A stretch of 19,956 nucleotides of DNA from Spirochaetales bacterium (GCA_007123465.1 SKLB01000007.1:1-19956), one strand, 5' to 3'; positions 1-9,011 are shown, counted from the first letter of the stretch. Notes: generated by a model not told the origin, from the letters alone. Translations and numbers: made by a program.

Positions 1-318
1 CGCTTCATCGTCGACCGAAAACGTATCGCTCAGTATCAGCGCACTGACGCGTCCGTGCAACAGCACCGGATGCTGCCGCTCCAGAGGCGAGACCGGTTGA
101 CCATCGTTCACAGCAGTGCTAAGCAACCGTTCGTGTGACCATTCCCGTGCCAGGTCATGCCCCCATGCGGCCAGTAATCCGGAATCGGTATCAACGTCAA
201 AACGGAGGCATAAATCAACGGTCAACAAAGCTACGCGCCCGACGTGCGCCACGCGTGGCGGCGACAGCTGTTTGTGAGCAAAGTCGCGGATCCGATCCAC
301 AAGCTGCGCGCTATCCAT
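1..318 (-). CDS. yqeK: YqeK-like HD-domain hydrolase, C-terminal part beyond window
   Basis: The first 106 codons are visible; the gene continues past the left edge. The family hydrolyses diadenosine tetraphosphate symmetrically to ADP and is usually encoded next to nadD, as here. The visible HD-superfamily features are His25 in a PRVAHV context, the His54-Asp55 pair in AAWGHDLARE, and His88 in PVLLHGRVSA, which matches the conserved 'p-llHg' element of YqeK. The ATG at 318 overlaps the nadD stop by 8 bp (ATGGATAG), which suggests translational coupling. The second half, including the expected 'AI--HT' motif, lies outside, so integrity cannot be judged. The family call comes from motif spacing and synteny; a generic HD phosphohydrolase is the alternative. 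Confidence 0.8.
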   Translation of the reverse strand, partial: MDSAQLVDRIRDFAHKQLSPPRVAHVGRVALLTVDLCLRFDVDTDSGLLAAWGHDLAREWSHERLLSTAVNDGQPVSPLERQHPVLLHGRVSALILSDTFSVDDEA

Positions 319-892
319 TGAAGCCGTAGAGTGTGTGCTCTTGAATGTAGGCATATACGCTGTCCGGGACAAGATAACGGAACGCTGCCCTTCGCCCAAT
401 CCGTTCACGTATCATCGATGATGACACCGCCAGCGCAGAGTTGTCAAGAGCGGTGGCCGTTGAAAGCAGCTGCGGTAACCGGCGGTTGTCGCGCCGCGCC
501 ACTATAATATTGGTAGAACGGATCAGTTCGTCTGCCGACCGCCACTGGTCAAACGTGTCGACAAGGTCATCACCGACAATGAGGCCCAGTGGATAGCGAT
601 AGCGCTCACTCAGATGTCGCACCGTATCGATAGTGAATGACACCCCGCCCTGCTGCAGTTCCCACGGCTCCACGGCAAACGCCGGGTTGTCGCTGACCGC
701 CAGCTCCAGCATCTCGAGACGCTGGCGTTCATCAGCAGCAGGCCGCTGCTGCTTGTGCGGCGGTTGCGCCGCCGGCACGAATAGAATCGTGTCGTAGCCG
801 AACTGCCAGCGTACTTCCTCGGCAATGAACAGATGTCCGATGTGCACCGGATCAAAGGATCCTCCGAGCAGAGCCACTCGCGCCTTAGTCAC
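311..892 (-). CDS. nadD: Nicotinate-nucleotide adenylyltransferase
   Basis: NadD transfers AMP from ATP to nicotinate mononucleotide to make deamido-NAD in the cytosolic NAD pathway. Seen: the nucleotidyltransferase signature GGSFDPVHIGHL close to the N-terminus, including the HxGH element, and the C-terminal SSSMIRERI, equivalent to the family's ISSTxIR motif. The length of about 193 residues is typical. Two GTG starts are possible. The one at 901 gives 196 residues and a 17-bp overlap with obg but has a weak ribosome site. The one at 892 is preceded by GGTGA at good spacing and overlaps the obg stop by 8 bp (GTGACTAA), the same geometry as three other junctions here, so I prefer it. It is co-transcribed with obg and yqeK. 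Confidence 0.93.
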   Translation of the reverse strand: MTKARVALLGGSFDPVHIGHLFIAEEVRWQFGYDTILFVPAAQPPHKQQRPAADERQRLEMLELAVSDNPAFAVEPWELQQGGVSFTIDTVRHLSERYRYPLGLIVGDDLVDTFDQWRSADELIRSTNIIVARRDNRRLPQLLSTATALDNSALAVSSSMIRERIGRRAAFRYLVPDSVYAYIQEHTLYGFNG

Positions 893-1910
893 GCTTATCA
901 CCGCCGGAACTACTACCGGGCGTGTTGCCGCTGGCTACCATTTGACCGAGGCGTTGCATCAACGCATCCAGTCCGACGCGCGTCGCAGACGAGACGCCAA
1001 CTACATCTTCGTCCGACAGCGCATCCACCAGACGCGCAAGCTGCTCTCCACCGGGGTCGAGGTCGTTCTTGGTACCTACTACAAGCCGCCGTTTACCTGC
1101 CAGGCGCGAGTCGAAGGCCGCCAGTTCGGCTATCAGGGTCCGATAGCTGAAGGCAGGATCGGGATCGGTTACATCGATCAGCACTGCCAGAACCACCGTG
1201 CGGGCGATATGCCTGAGAAACTGGTGACCCAGGCCGGCCCCTGCCGCGGCTCCTTCGATTATGCCGGGGATATCCGCCAGCACGATGTCCTGGTCGTAGT
1301 AGCGCGCCACGCCCAGGTTGGGTACGCGCGTAGTGAACGGATAACTGCCTATTTTGGGATGCGCCGCCGTCAATGCCTGCAGAAGACTGGATTTCCCGGC
1401 GTTGGGCAGCCCCACAAGTCCAACGTCCGCTATCAGCTTCAATTCAACGTGTAAGGTCCGATCCACACCGGGTTCTCCGGGCTGCGCGAACTTGGGAGCC
1501 TGGTGGGTCGATGACTTGAAATGGGTGTTGCCTTTACCACCCCTGCCGCCCGCGAGCAAGACAAACTCCTCGCCGGGTTCGGTAACGTCGGCCAGCACCT
1601 CACCGGTTTCGCTGTCGCGAATGGTCGTACCCGGCGGCACCTCCAGCACCCAGTCTTTGCCGTCGCGGCCGTGGCGCTTGCGCTTCTGTCCGGAGTGCCC
1701 GTCTTCGGCACTGAAACGGGTTCCGCCGGCGAGGTGTGCCAGCGTTTTCAGGTTGCTTCGAACGCGCACGACTACGTTACCGCCACGACCCCCGTCTCCG
1801 CCGTCGGGACCGCCACGCGGGGCGTAGCGTTCACGGCGAAACGAGACAACGCCGGGCCCGCCGTGCCCGGATGCTACCTGAATGCTTATATCGTCAACAA
1901 AGCGTTGCAA
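885..1910 (-). CDS. obgE: Obg family ribosome-assembly GTPase
   Basis: Obg/CgtA is a GTPase that binds the 50S subunit during maturation and links ribosome assembly to nucleotide status. The 341-residue product has the glycine-rich N-terminal Obg fold (about residues 1-158, with GGPDGGDGGRGG near residue 33). The G domain follows, with P-loop GLPNAGKSS at 167-175, DIPG with the downstream GAGLGHQFLRH at 213-234, and TKND in place of the usual NKxD. It ends soon after the G domain, so the optional C-terminal OCT domain is absent. The start is TTG at 1910, because no ATG or GTG fits the conserved RFVDD start. It lies 12 nt after the rpmA stop and in the same frame, with no clear Shine-Dalgarno. 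Confidence 0.96.
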   Translation of the reverse strand: MQRFVDDISIQVASGHGGPGVVSFRRERYAPRGGPDGGDGGRGGNVVVRVRSNLKTLAHLAGGTRFSAEDGHSGQKRKRHGRDGKDWVLEVPPGTTIRDSETGEVLADVTEPGEEFVLLAGGRGGKGNTHFKSSTHQAPKFAQPGEPGVDRTLHVELKLIADVGLVGLPNAGKSSLLQALTAAHPKIGSYPFTTRVPNLGVARYYDQDIVLADIPGIIEGAAAGAGLGHQFLRHIARTVVLAVLIDVTDPDPAFSYRTLIAELAAFDSRLAGKRRLVVGTKNDLDPGGEQLARLVDALSDEDVVGVSSATRVGLDALMQRLGQMVASGNTPGSSSGGDKRD

Positions 1911-1922
1911 GTTGCGCGCAGA

Positions 1923-2213
1923 CTAGCCGGCCAACGTACCTGCCGACACCGGCGCTTCCACGCTCAGCGGTTCAATGTTCACCATCTTGCGCCCGCGCTT
2001 GATCGCAAATACCACGCGTCCTGCGGACTTGGCAAACAGGGTATCATCGCGCCCGATTCCCACGTGTTCACCCGGGTGGAAGCGCGTGCCTCGCTGACGT
2101 ACGATGATTTCACCAGCCTTGACTATCTGGCCGCCGAAACGCTTGACCCCCAGCCGCTGTGAATGAGAGTCTCGACCGTTCTTGGAGCTTCCGCCACCTT
2201 TCTTATGTGCCAC
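1923..2213 (-). CDS. rpmA: 50S ribosomal protein bL27
   Basis: bL27 is a 50S protein whose N-terminal tail reaches the peptidyl-transferase centre. The 96-residue product starts AHKKGGGSS after the initiator and continues with GRDSHSQRLGVKRFGG, both diagnostic. The start is GTG at 2213 with a strong GAGGGGA ribosome site about 6 nt upstream. The prp stop codon is in frame only 24 nt upstream and no start codon lies between, so this bL27 cannot carry the cleavable N-terminal leader found in Firmicutes. That matters because the neighbouring gene encodes the protease family that removes such leaders. It sits in the conserved order rplU-prp-rpmA-obg. Confidence 0.98.
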   Translation of the reverse strand: MAHKKGGGSSKNGRDSHSQRLGVKRFGGQIVKAGEIIVRQRGTRFHPGEHVGIGRDDTLFAKSAGRVVFAIKRGRKMVNIEPLSVEAPVSAGTLAG

Positions 2214-2237
2214 TGTATTCCCCTCTCTGCATGACCA

Positions 2238-2561
2238 TCAGGTCCAATTGATCTGCACCTGCGCTGGTTCATCGCGGGAAAGATCCTCAAGACCACGTAC
2301 CAGAACGTCGGTTACACCGAGCAGGTAGGCGCCGTCATGCGCTCCGTACTGCTCTACGGTAATCTCAAGCGCACCCTCGGACGGCGCGCGTCCCGAAATT
2401 ACGATCGAAGCGTGATCATCGAGTACACGCGATGTTGTGCGCATCAGGGCTGTTGCCGCCGCGCACACCAGATTGGCGTCTTTGCGCCCACCCGCGTGTC
2501 CAAGCGACTGCAGCCGCCGAAGACATCCATCTCCGTCGAGCTGCAGCGTAACGCTGATCAC
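2238..2561 (-). CDS. prp: Prp-like ribosomal-processing cysteine protease (YsxB family)
   Basis: This 107-residue protein lies between rplU and rpmA, the classic position of the prp/ysxB family. In Staphylococcus aureus, Prp removes the N-terminal leader of bL27. The catalytic pair is present: His22 in LGHAGG and Cys33 in ANLVCAAAT, with the spacing expected for the family. The start is GTG at 2561, 5 nt after the rplU stop, with GAGG just upstream, so translation is probably coupled to rplU. The usual substrate, leadered bL27, is not encoded next door, so its real target is unclear. It is recognised by motif and synteny. Confidence 0.9.
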   Translation of the reverse strand: MISVTLQLDGDGCLRRLQSLGHAGGRKDANLVCAAATALMRTTSRVLDDHASIVISGRAPSEGALEITVEQYGAHDGAYLLGVTDVLVRGLEDLSRDEPAQVQINWT

Positions 2562-2566
2562 AAACC

Positions 2567-2881
2567 TCAGGCTCCGACAATTTCGCCGACCCGGATAACC
2601 GAGTACTGCTGGCGATGGCCGCGCTTGCGCTTGTAGTTCTTTCTTCGCTTGTACTTGAACACGATAATCTTCTTGTCCTTACCGTGCTCCTCGACAACTG
2701 CTGTAACCTTGGCACCCTTGACATACGGGGTACCAACCTTGACCGTCTCAGTATCGCGTAGCATCAGCACCGAGTCGAACTCCAGCGAGGCACCGGCATC
2801 CTGTGCCAGCCGATCCACTTTCAACACCGACCCGGGTTCAGCTTTGTACTGCTTTCCAGCGATTTCTACCATTGCGTACAT
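2567..2881 (-). CDS. rplU: 50S ribosomal protein bL21
   Basis: bL21 is a 104-residue 23S-rRNA-binding protein of the large subunit. Seen: the N-terminal MYAMVEIAGKQYK, corresponding to the family's 'MYAv---GGKQ', and the basic C-terminal segment with FKYKRRKNYKRKRGHRQ, which is diagnostic. The start is ATG at 2881, with AAGGAT about 9 nt upstream; an internal ATG three codons later would remove conserved residues. It is the first gene of the rplU-prp-rpmA-obg-nadD-yqeK run. A sigma-70-like promoter lies in the 102-bp gap behind gltD. Confidence 0.98.
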   Translation of the reverse strand: MYAMVEIAGKQYKAEPGSVLKVDRLAQDAGASLEFDSVLMLRDTETVKVGTPYVKGAKVTAVVEEHGKDKKIIVFKYKRRKNYKRKRGHRQQYSVIRVGEIVGA

Positions 2882-2920
2882 GTAACATATCCTTAAGTGA
2901 CAATCCGTTGCGTGACGCTA

Positions 2921-2950
2921 TAGTTACCACAAAACCACCGCGATGGTCAA
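2921..2950 (-). promoter_or_regulatory. Putative sigma-70 promoter of the rplU operon
   Basis: A -35 TTGACC (2950-2945) and a -10-like TAACTA (2926-2921) are separated by 18 bp, with a TG one base before the -10 (extended -10). The predicted start near 2914 gives a leader of about 32 nt that includes the AAGGAT ribosome site. The -10 is a weak match, so this is tentative, but it is the only candidate in the gap. Confidence 0.45.
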
Positions 2951-2965
2951 GCACCCCGTTTGACC
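2945..2965. repeat. Inverted repeat overlapping the rplU -35 box
   Basis: GGTCAA and TTGACC form a 6-bp inverted repeat with a 9-nt spacer, and a further CGC/GCG pair flanks it across a 3-nt bulge. One arm is the proposed -35 box of rplU. On the minus strand it also lies just after the gltD stop, with only a short run of four T residues some 10 nt later, so as a terminator it would be weak. It could be an operator, a weak terminator or chance. Confidence 0.35.
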
Positions 2966-2983
2966 GCGAGGCAGGTACGCATC

Positions 2984-4447
2984 TCAGGGCAGGACCGTAC
3001 GGCCCATCAGAAAGCGGTCAACCTCGCGAGCGGCCTCGCGGCCTTCCTTGATTGCCCACACTACCAGTGACTGGCCGCGTCGCGCATCACCGGCGGCGAA
3101 CACTTTGGGTTTACTGGTAGAAAAGGCCCCGAAATCGGCGCGGATGTTGGAACGCGTGTCGCGCTCCAGTCCTAGCTGCGAGGCTATATCGTCTTCAGGT
3201 CCCAGAAATCCCATCGCCAGCAGTACCAGGTCTGCCGGCCAGCGCTGCTCGCTGCCTGCAATCTCCTCCATCTGCGGGCGCTCGCCGGGCGGCTTGTGCC
3301 ACTTGACGCGTACCGTTGTGACGGCGCTGACCGCGCCCTGGTCATTGCCCAGGAACTCCTTGGTCAGGATGCTGAACTGACGCGGGTCGGCGCCAAATCG
3401 GGCCTGCACTTCCTCGTGACCATAGTCGTTCTTGAGCAGTCGTGGATAGACCGGCCACGGATACTCCGCGCTGCGTTCGGCCGCCGGCCTGGAGAGCAAC
3501 TCAAAGTTTGTGATACTGCGTGCACCGTGGCGGATCGAGGTGCCGATGCAGTCGGTACCGGTGTCACCGCCGCCAATCACAATCACATGCTTGTCTTTGG
3601 CCGAGATGTAGTTTCCATCCGCCAGCTCGGAATCGAGCAGGCTCCTGGTATTGGCTCGCAGAAAATCCATGGCGAAGTGAATACCGTTCAATTGCCGCCC
3701 CGGCGTCGGAAGATCTCGCGGCTTGGTGGCTCCCACGGTCAGCAGCACGGCGTCCCAGTCGGCGATTAACTGTTCTGGATCGATATCTCTGCCAACCCAG
3801 ACGCCGGGTCGAAACTCGATTCCTTCACTGGCCATGATTGCGTTGCGTTGCTCCACCAGCCGCTTGTCGAGCTTCATATTGGGAATCCCGTACATCAACA
3901 GCCCACCGATGCGATCATCACGCTCGAACACGGTTACCAGGTGGCCGGCCTGGTTGAGCTGATCGGCGGCAGCCAGCCCGGCGGGCCCGCTGCCCACAAT
4001 CGCAATTCGCTTACCGCTGCGCCACGCAGGAATACGCGGCTTCATCAGACCCGAGTCGTAGGCACGGTCTATAATGGCGCATTCATTGTCCTTGATGGTC
4101 ACCGCGGGTTCATTTATCGCCAGCACGCACGCGCTTTCACACGGTGCCGGGCAGACACGACCGGTGTACTCCGGAAAGTTGTTGGTCTTCATCAGGCGCT
4201 CGAAGGCCTCTTGCCACCGTCCACGGTAGACCAGGTCGTTCCACTCGGGAATCAGGTTATCAACCGGACAGCCGTAGTCAGACTGACAGAACGGGGTGCC
4301 GCAGTCCATGCAGCGGGCGCCCTGCTCGCGGCGCTCGGTCTCATCGAGGTGAATGTGAAACTCGTTAAAGTCCTGCACTCGCACAGCGGGATCGCGGTCG
4401 ATCACGCTTCGGCGCGCGTATTCCAGAAAGCCGGTTGGCTTACCCAT
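2984..4447 (-). CDS. gltD: Glutamate synthase small (beta) subunit, NADPH-dependent
   Basis: GltD passes electrons from NADPH through FAD and iron-sulfur clusters to GltB. The 487-residue product begins MGKPTGFLEY, a near-invariant start of the family. The N-terminal cysteines for two 4Fe-4S clusters are seen at 46, 49, 54 and 60 (CMDCGTPFC...GC) and at 99, 103 and 107 (CPAPCESAC). The FAD-binding GSGPAGLAAA lies near residue 150 and the NADPH-binding GGGDTGTD near 300. I chose ATG at 4447 over an upstream in-frame TTG because it matches the family start and has a perfect AAGGAGG 6 nt upstream. It overlaps the gltB stop by 8 bp (ATGGGTAA), implying coupled, near-equal synthesis of the subunits. 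Confidence 0.97.
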   Translation of the reverse strand: MGKPTGFLEYARRSVIDRDPAVRVQDFNEFHIHLDETERREQGARCMDCGTPFCQSDYGCPVDNLIPEWNDLVYRGRWQEAFERLMKTNNFPEYTGRVCPAPCESACVLAINEPAVTIKDNECAIIDRAYDSGLMKPRIPAWRSGKRIAIVGSGPAGLAAADQLNQAGHLVTVFERDDRIGGLLMYGIPNMKLDKRLVEQRNAIMASEGIEFRPGVWVGRDIDPEQLIADWDAVLLTVGATKPRDLPTPGRQLNGIHFAMDFLRANTRSLLDSELADGNYISAKDKHVIVIGGGDTGTDCIGTSIRHGARSITNFELLSRPAAERSAEYPWPVYPRLLKNDYGHEEVQARFGADPRQFSILTKEFLGNDQGAVSAVTTVRVKWHKPPGERPQMEEIAGSEQRWPADLVLLAMGFLGPEDDIASQLGLERDTRSNIRADFGAFSTSKPKVFAAGDARRGQSLVVWAIKEGREAAREVDRFLMGRTVLP

Positions 4448-7400
4448 GCACAACCTCCTTGTCGCGGGTGCGCTGAATCTCCAGGATGCGACGGTACGCG
4501 GGTGAAATCACGCGCACGAACTCGTCTCTGCGCTGGCTCCAGGTCGACAGCACGTATTCACCGAGGGTGCTGCCGGTGTAATTCACGTGCTCAGCGACCA
4601 GATCGATGATTGTGCGCTCATCGCTATCATCAATAGCCCCAACTTCCACCATGCCGGGATTGACAAACTCCTCAAAGCGTCCCTCGCGGTCCCAGATGTA
4701 TACAATACCTCCCGACATTCCGGCGGCAAAGTTACGCCCGGCTGCTCCCAGGATTACCACCCTGCCACCGGTCATGTACTCGCAGCCATGATCCCCCACA
4801 CCCTCTACCACTACGTGCGCCCCCGAATTTCTGACACAGAAGCGCTCGGCGGCCATGCCGCGAAAGAACGCTTTGCCCGAGATTGCTCCGTACAACGCTA
4901 CATTACCGATCACGATGTTGTCCTCGGGTACAAACCCCGCGTGCGCCGGCGGATACACCACAATCTTTCCGCCGGACAACCCTTTGCCGACGTAATCGTT
5001 GGCATCGCCCTCCAATTCCAGTGTAACTCCGCGCGCCAGCCAGGCACCAAAGCTCTGACCTGCTGCACCGCTGAACCGTACGTGGATGGTATCCTCGGGT
5101 AGTCCGTCGATACCCCAGCGTTTAGCAATCTGGTGACTCAGCATTGTGCCGGTGGCACGATCGGTGTTGCGAATTGGCAACTCCATCCGAACGGGCGTGC
5201 ATTCCTCGATGGCGTCTTCGCTCAAGGCTATCAGCTTCAGGTCCAGGACGCCATCGATTGCGTGATCCTGTGGCACGCAGCACAGCATTCCGTTGCCGTT
5301 CTCTCCGGGAACCACAGGAGTCAACAGTTTTGACAGGTCAACTCCCCGCGATTTCCAATGGCGCGCGCCTTCGTCGACCTCGAGCATGTCGACTCGTCCC
5401 ACCATTTCCTCGAAGGTTCGGAACCCCAGCTGCGCCATGATCTCCCTCACCTCTTGCGCCACAAAATTGAAGTACGCGATCACGTCTTCAGGCTTGCCGC
5501 TAAACTTCTGACGCAGCCGCTCATCCTGAGTTGCAACGCCCACCGGGCAGGTGTTCTTGTGACAGACGCGCATCATGATGCAGCCGAGCGCGATCAGCGG
5601 CCCGGTGGAGAAACCGCATTCCTGGGCACCGAGCATCGCGGCAATCACAACATCGCGCCCGGTCTTCAGCTGGCCGTCGGCCTGCACAACAACCCGGCTG
5701 CGCAGGTCATTCATCACCAGAGTCTGGTGAGTTTCGGCAAGGCCGAGCTCCCACGGCAGGCCGGCGTGCTTGATGCCGGTCAGCGGTGAAGCCCCGGTCC
5801 CGCCGTCCTGGCCGGAGATGAGTATGTGATCGGCGTGCGCCTTGGAGACGCCCGCGGCGATCGTACCAACCCCCACCTCCGAAACCAGCTTGACGCTGAC
5901 CCGCGCGCCAGGGTTGGAGTTCTTCAGGTCGAAAATCAACTGCGCCAGGTCTTCGATAGAGTAGATATCGTGATGCGGCGGAGGACTGATCAGCCCGACC
6001 CCCGGGGTTGAATAGCGTGTTTTGGCGATAACGTCAAAGACCTTGTGCCCGGGTAGTTCGCCGCCCTCGCCCGGCTTGGCGCCCTGAGCCATCTTGATCT
6101 GGATCTCATCGGCGTTGGTCAGGTATTCAATCGTCACACCAAAGCGTCCCGAGGCGATCTGCTTGATAGCCGAGCGCTTGGACTGTCCGTCGGGAAGCGG
6201 GGTGTAGCGCTCACGCATCTCTCCGCCCTCGCCGGTGTTTGACTTGCCACCGATGCGATTCATCGCAAGCGCCAGCGTCTCGTGGGTCTCCTGCGAAATT
6301 GACCCGAAGCTCATAGCCCCGGTTACAAAGCGCCTGGTGATGGCGGATATCGGTTCGACCTCATCCAGCGCTATGGGACTGCCCCGGCGCAGCTTGAGCA
6401 TTCCGCGGATTGTCGCCTGCTCGCGGGAACGCGCGTTCTGGCGCTCAGCGAAGCGCTTGTAGGCGGATGCGTCGAGGTAGCGTACGGCGGTCTGCACATC
6501 GGCAATGCTCTGCGGATCCCACATATGTTTCTCACCGCCGCTGCGCCACTGATAATCTCCGGGGTTATAGTAGTCACTGCCGATGGGGGCGTTTGGCCCC
6601 GGGTAGCCGAGTGCGTGACGCCGTGCGGCTTCTTCTGCCAGAACGTCGAAGTCGGCGCCCTCGATCCGCGACGCCGTTCCGGCAAAGCAGGTGTCGACAA
6701 CCTCGGCGGCCAGCCCGACAATCTCGAAGATCTGGGCACCTTTGTAGCTCTCCAGGGTTGAGATTCCCATCTTGCCGAACACCTTGCGCATGCCCCAATC
6801 CAGCGCCTGGTGATAGCGTTCGACAACTTCGCGGTCGGATAACTCGGCGTCGATTACTGCATCGTGTCTGAGCTTCCACATCGCCTCGTAGGCCAGGTAG
6901 GGGTTGACTGCATCGGCCCCGTAGCCCACCAGGGTACAGAAGTGGTGCACCTCACGCGGCTCGCCGGACTCAACAATCACTCCGATCTGGGTCCGCTTGG
7001 CGGCTCGCACTAAATGATGATGTACCGCACCGGTTGCCGCCAATGCACTGACGCCAACCCGTTGCTCACCGGCAGCGCGATCCGAAAGTATCACCAGGCT
7101 GTAGCCGTCACTGATTGCCTGCTCAGCTTCCAGACTGATGCGTCTCAGCGTAGCGCGTAGTCCAGTGCTATGCTCACTCAGCGGATAGGTTATATCGATC
7201 ACCCTGGACTTCCAGCCGCGGTAATCGATGTCCCGAAGTTGCTGCAGTTGTTCATTGTCGATGATCGGTCGCTCGAGTTGCAGTCTCTTGCAGTGCTCGG
7301 CGGTGATCTGCAGCAGATTCTGTTCGGGCCCGATATAGGACGAAAGATCCATGATGATATCTTCGCGGATGGAGTCAATCGGCGGATTGGTCACCTGCGC

Positions 7401-8975
7401 AAACAGCTGCTTGAAGTAGTCGTAGAGCAGACGCGGCTTGTCCGACAGAACCGCCAGCGGTGTGTCGTTACCCATGGACCCAAGCGGCTCTTTGCCGTTC
7501 TCGGCCATCGGCTTGAGTATGATGTTCAAATGCTCAACCGTGTAACCAAACATGCGCAGCCGTTCCAGCACCGTATCCGGTTCCAATCCGGGCACCGTCA
7601 GCGGCTGCGGCAGCTGCGCCAGAGTGATTCGCTGCTGCTGCAGCCACTTGCGGTACGGTCGCCGTGCGGCGATATCGCTCTTGAGCTTTTCATCGCCGAC
7701 AATGCGGCCCTTCTCGAAATCAACCAGAAACATCCTTCCGGGACGCAATCGGCCCTTGATCCTGATCCTCTCCGGTGCGATGTCCAGCACACCTACTTCA
7801 CTGGCCATTATCACCAGGTCGTCTTTTGTAACGTAGTAGCGACTGGGACGTAGACCGTTGCGGTCCAGCAGCGCCCCGATAACGTGTCCGTCGGTGAAAG
7901 AAATGGAAGCCGGTCCGTCCCACGGCTCCATCATGCAGCTCATGAACTCGTAGACCGCTTTGCCCACCGGCGGCATGTGGCTGTGCTTCTGCCACGCCTC
8001 GGGAACCATCATCATCACCGCTTCGGGCAGCTCACGTCCGGCCATCAACAGCAGCTCGAGAACGTTATCAAAATTGCCCGAGTCCGAACAATCGGGTTCA
8101 ATCACTGGAAATATCTTGCTGATCTCTTCACCAAACAGCTGGCTGGTCAGTACGCCCTCGCGCGCGCGCATCTTGTTGATGTTGCCGCGTAGCGTGTTTA
8201 TCTCGCCGTTGTGCGACATAAAGCGCAGCGGTTGCGCACGATCCCAGCTTGGAAACGTATTGGTGGAGAAGCGTGAATGCACCATCGCAAGGTGCGAGAC
8301 GTACTCGGGGTCCGACAGGTCGGAAAAATAGGCGAACAGCTGTTCGGGCATCAGCATACCCTTGTAGACGATAACCCGTGTTGACAGACTGCAGATATAG
8401 AAGAAGTCAGCCGGATCGTTGTCCCCACCGCGAATGTGGCGTGTTGCCAACTTGCGAATAATGTAGAGCTTGCGCTCGAATTCGGCTTCACTGATATCGC
8501 TCGGCCCGGCTATGAACACCTGTTTGATCACCGGTTCACTCTGGCGCGCGGTTGGCCCGATAATTGAGTTGTCGCGAGGCACGTCTCGCCAACCCAGAGT
8601 TCGTTGACCGGCCTCTTCGATAATGCGCTCGAAGTCCTGCATACAGCGCTCTCGTTGACCGTCATTCTGCGGCAGGAACACGAGGCCGGCCGAGAACGTC
8701 CCACGCGGAGGTAGCTTCAGCCCCAGGTCCCGTTCGATCACCCGTTCGAGAAATGTGTGCGGCAGGGCCGTCAGAACTCCTGCACCGTCGCCGCTGTTCT
8801 TGTCCGAACCTACCGCACCACGATGCGTCATGTTCACCAGGATTTCGCGGGCGTTTTCAAGAATATCGTGGCTCTTGCGGCCTTTGATATGCGCAACAAA
8901 GCCTACGCCGCACGAGTCGTGTTCATTGGCCGGATGGTAGAGCCCCTGTTGCTTTGGTCGAGTAGTTGCCGCCAT
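4440..8975 (-). CDS. gltB: Glutamate synthase large (alpha) subunit
   Basis: GltB makes two glutamates from glutamine and 2-oxoglutarate, using electrons delivered by GltD. The 1511-residue product has family length. It begins with a 21-residue propeptide before Cys22 (EHDSCGVGF), which becomes the N-terminal nucleophile of the glutaminase domain. The central and FMN-binding synthase domains follow, with GGKSNTGEGGE and the ammonia-channel region, then the 3Fe-4S cysteines at 1132, 1138 and 1143 (CIMMRVCHKNTC). The C-terminal beta-helix has the GG(M)SGG repeats. ATG at 8975 is chosen because GGGAGG lies 7 nt upstream. The open frame extends 57 codons further, but that part covers the promoter and does not resemble GltB. 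Expression is probably sigma-54-driven from 9020-9037. Confidence 0.97.
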   Translation of the reverse strand: MAATTRPKQQGLYHPANEHDSCGVGFVAHIKGRKSHDILENAREILVNMTHRGAVGSDKNSGDGAGVLTALPHTFLERVIERDLGLKLPPRGTFSAGLVFLPQNDGQRERCMQDFERIIEEAGQRTLGWRDVPRDNSIIGPTARQSEPVIKQVFIAGPSDISEAEFERKLYIIRKLATRHIRGGDNDPADFFYICSLSTRVIVYKGMLMPEQLFAYFSDLSDPEYVSHLAMVHSRFSTNTFPSWDRAQPLRFMSHNGEINTLRGNINKMRAREGVLTSQLFGEEISKIFPVIEPDCSDSGNFDNVLELLLMAGRELPEAVMMMVPEAWQKHSHMPPVGKAVYEFMSCMMEPWDGPASISFTDGHVIGALLDRNGLRPSRYYVTKDDLVIMASEVGVLDIAPERIRIKGRLRPGRMFLVDFEKGRIVGDEKLKSDIAARRPYRKWLQQQRITLAQLPQPLTVPGLEPDTVLERLRMFGYTVEHLNIILKPMAENGKEPLGSMGNDTPLAVLSDKPRLLYDYFKQLFAQVTNPPIDSIREDIIMDLSSYIGPEQNLLQITAEHCKRLQLERPIIDNEQLQQLRDIDYRGWKSRVIDITYPLSEHSTGLRATLRRISLEAEQAISDGYSLVILSDRAAGEQRVGVSALAATGAVHHHLVRAAKRTQIGVIVESGEPREVHHFCTLVGYGADAVNPYLAYEAMWKLRHDAVIDAELSDREVVERYHQALDWGMRKVFGKMGISTLESYKGAQIFEIVGLAAEVVDTCFAGTASRIEGADFDVLAEEAARRHALGYPGPNAPIGSDYYNPGDYQWRSGGEKHMWDPQSIADVQTAVRYLDASAYKRFAERQNARSREQATIRGMLKLRRGSPIALDEVEPISAITRRFVTGAMSFGSISQETHETLALAMNRIGGKSNTGEGGEMRERYTPLPDGQSKRSAIKQIASGRFGVTIEYLTNADEIQIKMAQGAKPGEGGELPGHKVFDVIAKTRYSTPGVGLISPPPHHDIYSIEDLAQLIFDLKNSNPGARVSVKLVSEVGVGTIAAGVSKAHADHILISGQDGGTGASPLTGIKHAGLPWELGLAETHQTLVMNDLRSRVVVQADGQLKTGRDVVIAAMLGAQECGFSTGPLIALGCIMMRVCHKNTCPVGVATQDERLRQKFSGKPEDVIAYFNFVAQEVREIMAQLGFRTFEEMVGRVDMLEVDEGARHWKSRGVDLSKLLTPVVPGENGNGMLCCVPQDHAIDGVLDLKLIALSEDAIEECTPVRMELPIRNTDRATGTMLSHQIAKRWGIDGLPEDTIHVRFSGAAGQSFGAWLARGVTLELEGDANDYVGKGLSGGKIVVYPPAHAGFVPEDNIVIGNVALYGAISGKAFFRGMAAERFCVRNSGAHVVVEGVGDHGCEYMTGGRVVILGAAGRNFAAGMSGGIVYIWDREGRFEEFVNPGMVEVGAIDDSDERTIIDLVAEHVNYTGSTLGEYVLSTWSQRRDEFVRVISPAYRRILEIQRTRDKEVVHG

Positions 8976-9011
8976 AGTACGCCTCCCACCAGCGGTAGAG
9001 CTGGCTAGTCC

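Noticed and set aside
4448..4453. TTG start two codons upstream for gltD
   Set aside because: It lies on the ribosome-binding sequence, and the family start MGKPTGF begins at 4447.
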